Shown here: positions 6,906 through 9,561 of the stretch, in pieces | Numbering within the stretch: position 1 is the first letter of the stretch | Layout: each line of letters begins with the position of its first letter | DNA from: Clostridium sp. UBA5530 | GTDB lineage: Bacteria; Bacillota; Clostridia; Clostridiales; Clostridiaceae | Length of the DNA: 9,561 nt | NCBI GenBank assembly: GCA_002423705.1 | Contig: DINW01000060.1 | Location: 15,222-24,782 of the forward strand | Direction of reading: 5' to 3' | Position numbers and translations under genes: made by a program | The notes under the pieces: model-generated | The model's database searches: none | Told to the model about the DNA's origin: nothing | What the model saw: the letters and a program-made list of their open reading frames with translations, nothing else

Positions 6906-6986
6906 TTAAAGATAAATACCTATAGAGATAGGGTTAAATACATTATTATTTAATTTAAAAGAACTATAAATATTATTAATTAACAT
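6906..6986 (-). CDS. 26-residue leader peptide upstream of the ABC exporter genes
   Basis: A short ORF with ATG at 6986 and TAA at 6908-6906. A perfect AAGGAGGT (7000-6993) lies 6 bases before the start, the strongest ribosome binding site in the window. The peptide begins MLINNIYSSF and ends ISIGIYL, rich in Asn and Ile, with no charged cluster except one Lys. It lies between a promoter and two tandem terminator-like hairpins, which suggests a regulatory upstream ORF whose translation is sensed, not a functional protein. Codons 20-22 (6929-6923) can pair with 6885-6879, the flank and first bases of hairpin 1, so ribosome position could choose the RNA fold. I recognise no similarity to the BmrB leader. 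A small membrane-active peptide is the alternative reading. Confidence 0.65.
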   Translation of the reverse strand: MLINNIYSSFKLNNNVFNPISIGIYL

Positions 6987-7016
6987 GATCCTACCTCCTT
7001 TTTTAAAATTACTACA

Positions 7017-7039
7017 CTAATAGAATATAACCCTATTAG
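7017..7039. repeat. Inverted repeat CTAATAG-N9-CTATTAG over the leader promoter
   Basis: Perfect 7-base arms at 7017-7023 and 7033-7039 with a 9-base spacer overlap the -10 and the spacer of the promoter at 7022-7050. The position and roughly 16-base centre-to-centre spacing suit a dimeric repressor. I do not recognise the owner. In AT-rich DNA, chance is possible. Confidence 0.35.
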
Positions 7040-7050
7040 AATAATGTCAA
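7022..7050 (-). promoter_or_regulatory. Sigma-A-type promoter for the leader peptide and ABC exporter operon
   Basis: On the minus strand there is a consensus -35 TTGACA (7050-7045), a 17-base spacer and a -10 TATTCT (7027-7022; TATATT one base earlier is an alternative). Transcription would begin near 7015, about 15 bases before the AAGGAGGT of the leader peptide. It separates the exporter operon from murC. Confidence 0.7.
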
Positions 7051-7074
7051 TAAAATATTAAGAAAATTATAACA

Positions 7075-7094
7075 TTTCTGTACTATAACAGAAA
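7075..7094 (-). terminator. Weak intrinsic terminator after murC
   Basis: TTTCTGT and ACAGAAA (7075-7081, 7088-7094) form a 7-bp stem with a 6-base loop, starting 4 bases after the murC stop. The following minus-strand sequence TGTTATAATTTTC is only moderately U-rich and the stem has few GC pairs, so some read-through into the leader region is plausible. Confidence 0.45.
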
Positions 7095-7097
7095 ATA

Positions 7098-8471
7098 TTA
7101 TTGGTTTAGGAACATTTCACCAACCTTAACCACATCTCCTGCTCCTACAGTTAAAAGCAAGTCATTTTTGAAAACCTTATTCTTTACATAAGATAGAGCT
7201 TCCTCATGGCTATGGACATTTATACACTTAACTCCACGCTGCCTTATTTTATCTCCTAACATAGTGGAATTTATTTCTCCATTGTCCTGTTCTCTAGCCG
7301 CATATATGTCCATTAAAATCAATTCATCCACCTCATCAAAGGATTCAGCAAAATCATTTAGTAATGCTAAGGTCCTTGAATAAGTATGGGGTTGAAATAT
7401 GCAGAAGATATTATTATGTGGATATTCCTTAGATGCCTTTAAGGTAGCCTTTATCTCTGTAGGATGATGAGCGTAATCATCTATTACAGTAACTTCATTT
7501 TTTACACCTTTAAATTCGAACCTTTTATGGGCTCCTTTAAAGTTTTCTAATCCTTCTACTATATGTTTCTTTTCAATGTGTAAAATTATTGCAGTGGCTA
7601 TTGTACTTAATGCATTTAATATATTATGATTTCCTGGAACTTGGAGGTGAATGGTTGCAAATTCTTCTCCATTGTAAAGCACATCAAAGGAAGAACCTCT
7701 GCCATTGAAAAGAATATTCTTAGCAATAATATCTCCATTTTCTAAACCAAAAGTCAAGGTGTTGCACTGAACTTCCCTAAGAACTCTAGCAACTCTAAAG
7801 TCATCCCCATTTCCTATGGCATATCCATCCTCTGGGATTAGAGAGACGAATTCTTTGAAAGTAGCCTCAATATGGTCAATATCTCTATAATAGTCAAGGT
7901 GATCAGCATCTATATTTAATATTACTCCTATATAAGGAAAGAATTTTAAAAATGATGCTTTATATTCACAAGCCTCTGTTATAAAATATTCACTTTCACC
8001 GGTGCGAAAATTTCCATCTATTACATCTAAATCTGCCCCCACTAATATAGTGGGATCTAAGTTAGCACTAAGAACTATATGAGATAGCATAGAAGTGCTA
8101 GTGGTTTTGCCATGAGTTCCGGATATAGCTACATTATATTTATGCCCCTGCATAACAAGGCCTAAAAACTCTGCTCTGTCCATAAGAGGAATTTTATTTT
8201 CTTTGGCAAAGACTAATTCAGGATTATCATTGGCAACTGCTGCCGTGTATACTACTAAATTCACATCATAAATATTTTTAGCGCTATGACCTAAAAATAT
8301 CTCGGCACCCTTATTTTTCAATCTATTGGTGATCTCTGATTCCTTCATATCAGAACCAGAAACTTTATACCCATTTTTAAGTAGAATAGCAGCAAGGCCA
8401 CTCATGCTTATTCCACCTATTCCAATAAAATGAACTTTTTTATTCTTGTCCTTTATAAAATCAAAAGGCAA
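7098..8471 (-). CDS. murC: UDP-N-acetylmuramate--L-alanine ligase (MurC)
   Basis: A 457-residue cytoplasmic Mur ligase that adds L-alanine to UDP-MurNAc with ATP, the first amino acid of the peptidoglycan stem. It is full length for the family. The N-terminal UDP-binding domain has GIGGISMSG (17-25). The central ATPase domain has the P-loop GTHGKTT (118-124), EACEYKASF near 166-174 and NIDADHLDY (186-194). The C-terminal domain has DDYAHHPTEI (331-340) and the FQPHTYSRT segment after it. AAGGAG (8485-8480) lies 8 bases before TTG 8471, giving a start M-PFDFIKDKNKK, close to what clostridial MurC proteins show. GTG 8480 overlaps the binding site and ATG 8477 is only 2 bases from it. A TATAAT (8515-8510) gives it a likely own promoter. 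It stands alone here, away from other mur genes. Confidence 0.96.
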   Translation of the reverse strand: MPFDFIKDKNKKVHFIGIGGISMSGLAAILLKNGYKVSGSDMKESEITNRLKNKGAEIFLGHSAKNIYDVNLVVYTAAVANDNPELVFAKENKIPLMDRAEFLGLVMQGHKYNVAISGTHGKTTSTSMLSHIVLSANLDPTILVGADLDVIDGNFRTGESEYFITEACEYKASFLKFFPYIGVILNIDADHLDYYRDIDHIEATFKEFVSLIPEDGYAIGNGDDFRVARVLREVQCNTLTFGLENGDIIAKNILFNGRGSSFDVLYNGEEFATIHLQVPGNHNILNALSTIATAIILHIEKKHIVEGLENFKGAHKRFEFKGVKNEVTVIDDYAHHPTEIKATLKASKEYPHNNIFCIFQPHTYSRTLALLNDFAESFDEVDELILMDIYAAREQDNGEINSTMLGDKIRQRGVKCINVHSHEEALSYVKNKVFKNDLLLTVGAGDVVKVGEMFLNQ

Positions 8472-8509
8472 AGTCATCACTCCTTATGGTAAAATACTTC
8501 TTCTAAATA

Positions 8510-8515
8510 ATTATA
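8510..8515 (-). promoter_or_regulatory. Candidate -10 element for murC
   Basis: A consensus TATAAT lies on the minus strand in the 75-base gap between the HD-GYP gene and murC, about 25 bases before the murC ribosome binding site. No good TTGACA-like hexamer lies at the expected distance; the region there is a T run. I see no terminator hairpin after the HD-GYP stop, so murC may also receive read-through. Confidence 0.4.
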
Positions 8516-8555
8516 TACACAATTACAATAAAAAAACACATAAGGATAATAAATT

Positions 8556-9561
8556 TTATAAAATATCAGTAACAGTGAGGTCCCTATTTATTCTAAGATC
8601 AACAAAATCATTTTCTCTAGCAATCAATGGATGGGTTATATCATATGGATCTAACTTTACAATTTTTCCGTTACTGCCATCGCTTAAAGACACATATTCA
8701 CCAGTGTAATAAGTCACCATATTCTTAATAAAGATATCACAAAGACTGGGATCTAATTTATTAAAGGATTCCTCTTTTAGAATTTCTAAGGCTTTTAGAG
8801 GACATTGCTTAGCCTTATAGCATCTGTTGGAAGTTATAGCATCAAAGGTATCAGCTATGGATACTATTTTTGCAAATGTAGGAATTTTTTCTCCTTTAAA
8901 ATTAAAAGGATATCCACTGCCATCTATTCTTTCATGGTGGAGAAGAGTAGAAAGTTCAACTCTTTGATCAAGATATGGAATTAATTTAACAATTTCATAG
9001 CCTCTAATAGGATGCTGTTTAATCTCTTTAAACTCTTTATTATTTAAAGTAGAAGATTTATTTAGCACATCTTGGTTTATTTTTATTTTCCCTATATCGT
9101 GAAGAAAACCGCCGTAGGTCAAAATAACAGCATCTCTTTTATCAAGTTTAAGCCATTTAGCTATCATAGCACAAAGTACGGACACATTTACTGAGTGCCT
9201 AAAAAGATAATCGTCTTTATTTCCCCCGTCTATTAAATTTTTAATTACTACACCAACATTGCTGAGCTCAATAAATATATTATCTGTAATCTCTCTTATT
9301 TCATTAACTTCTATTTTTGATGCGGTATCTACTTTATTAAAAATAACCTTGGCACCGTCAGAAAACTTTTTTAAGTTTTCTTCAGTTTGCTTATAGGCTA
9401 TAGAGCTCTTGGCTTTATTAGCCTCAAACTGTATAGGATCTAAAGATTCATATACATAGACATAGGGCTCTGTATAAAGAGACTTAAGTTTTTGGATTGC
9501 TCGGATAGATAACTTCGTGTTTTCAGTAAGTATTTTTACATTGTTTACATAAACATCTTTT
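8556..9561 (-). CDS. HD-GYP domain protein, probable cyclic-di-GMP phosphodiesterase (partial, 5' end off window)
   Basis: The frame is open without a stop from 8556 to the right edge, giving 334 visible residues; the true start lies beyond the window. An internal GTG at 9185 is not the start, because the HD-GYP domain already begins before it with RHSVNV. The first 110 or so visible residues (IRAIQKLKSLYTEPYVYVY, then a charged helical region) resemble the N-terminal segment that precedes HD-GYP domains in many clostridial proteins. Catalytic features in visible numbering are H122, H154-D155 with K158 (LHDIGK), H183 (QHPIRGYE), H208-H209, D213 and GYP (216-218), followed by KIVSIADTFDAITSNR. 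All expected metal ligands are present. These enzymes hydrolyse c-di-GMP to pGpG or GMP and so affect motility, biofilm or sporulation. No membrane segment is visible in this part. The link to murC is only adjacency. Confidence 0.9.
   Translation of the reverse strand, partial: KDVYVNNVKILTENTKLSIRAIQKLKSLYTEPYVYVYESLDPIQFEANKAKSSIAYKQTEENLKKFSDGAKVIFNKVDTASKIEVNEIREITDNIFIELSNVGVVIKNLIDGGNKDDYLFRHSVNVSVLCAMIAKWLKLDKRDAVILTYGGFLHDIGKIKINQDVLNKSSTLNNKEFKEIKQHPIRGYEIVKLIPYLDQRVELSTLLHHERIDGSGYPFNFKGEKIPTFAKIVSIADTFDAITSNRCYKAKQCPLKALEILKEESFNKLDPSLCDIFIKNMVTYYTGEYVSLSDGSNGKIVKLDPYDITHPLIARENDFVDLRINRDLTVTDIL

Noticed and set aside
8446..8709. Forward ORF of 87 codons across the murC / HD-GYP junction
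   Set aside because: It is antisense to the ends of two secure genes and has no binding site.

Overview
The window looks like a piece of a chromosome from a low-GC Clostridium-type Firmicute. The DNA is strongly AT-rich, codons end in A or T, and ribosome binding sites are strong (AGGAG, AAGGGGG). GTG and TTG starts are used, and MurC and the oxygen- and metal-handling proteins are of clostridial type. I see no rRNA, tRNA, CRISPR array, insertion sequence or phage gene.

Layout from left to right. A divergent aldehyde:ferredoxin-oxidoreductase (AOR) family protein reads rightward (82-1635), perhaps behind the tail of another gene at the window edge. It ends at a strong two-way terminator (1640-1680). 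Everything else reads leftward. In transcription order, starting at the right edge, these are: an HD-GYP phosphodiesterase that runs off the window (8556-9561); murC for peptidoglycan synthesis (7098-8471); a leader region with promoter, 26-codon leader peptide and two tandem terminator-like hairpins (6811-7050); two ABC half-exporters in a TAATG overlap (6793-3267); a terminator; a SpoU/TrmH rRNA methyltransferase (3146-2259); and a ferritin-like di-iron protein (2187-1672) that converges on the AOR gene.

The most interesting element is the untranslated region before the ABC exporter genes. It holds a near-consensus promoter, a short ORF behind a perfect AAGGAGGT site, and two near-copy hairpins each followed by a U-rich tract. 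The facing arms of the two hairpins can also pair with each other, which gives a 1:2 / 2:3 / 3:4 attenuator logic. The exporter pair is a heterodimer with one degenerate ATPase site (Walker B DD in one subunit, LSVGQ signature in the other), the same class as Bacillus BmrCD. BmrCD is known to be controlled by ribosome-mediated attenuation through the BmrB leader. I therefore infer drug-responsive attenuation here, with an unrelated-looking leader peptide. A rRNA methyltransferase of a family that includes antibiotic-resistance enzymes follows the exporter genes, under separate control with a perfect 7-1-7 palindrome in front of it.

Starts were corrected from the Shine-Dalgarno spacing. Both murC (8471) and the first ABC gene (6793) most likely start at TTG codons. 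The HD-GYP reading frame stays open to the right edge, so it is a partial gene and not a short protein starting near 9185.
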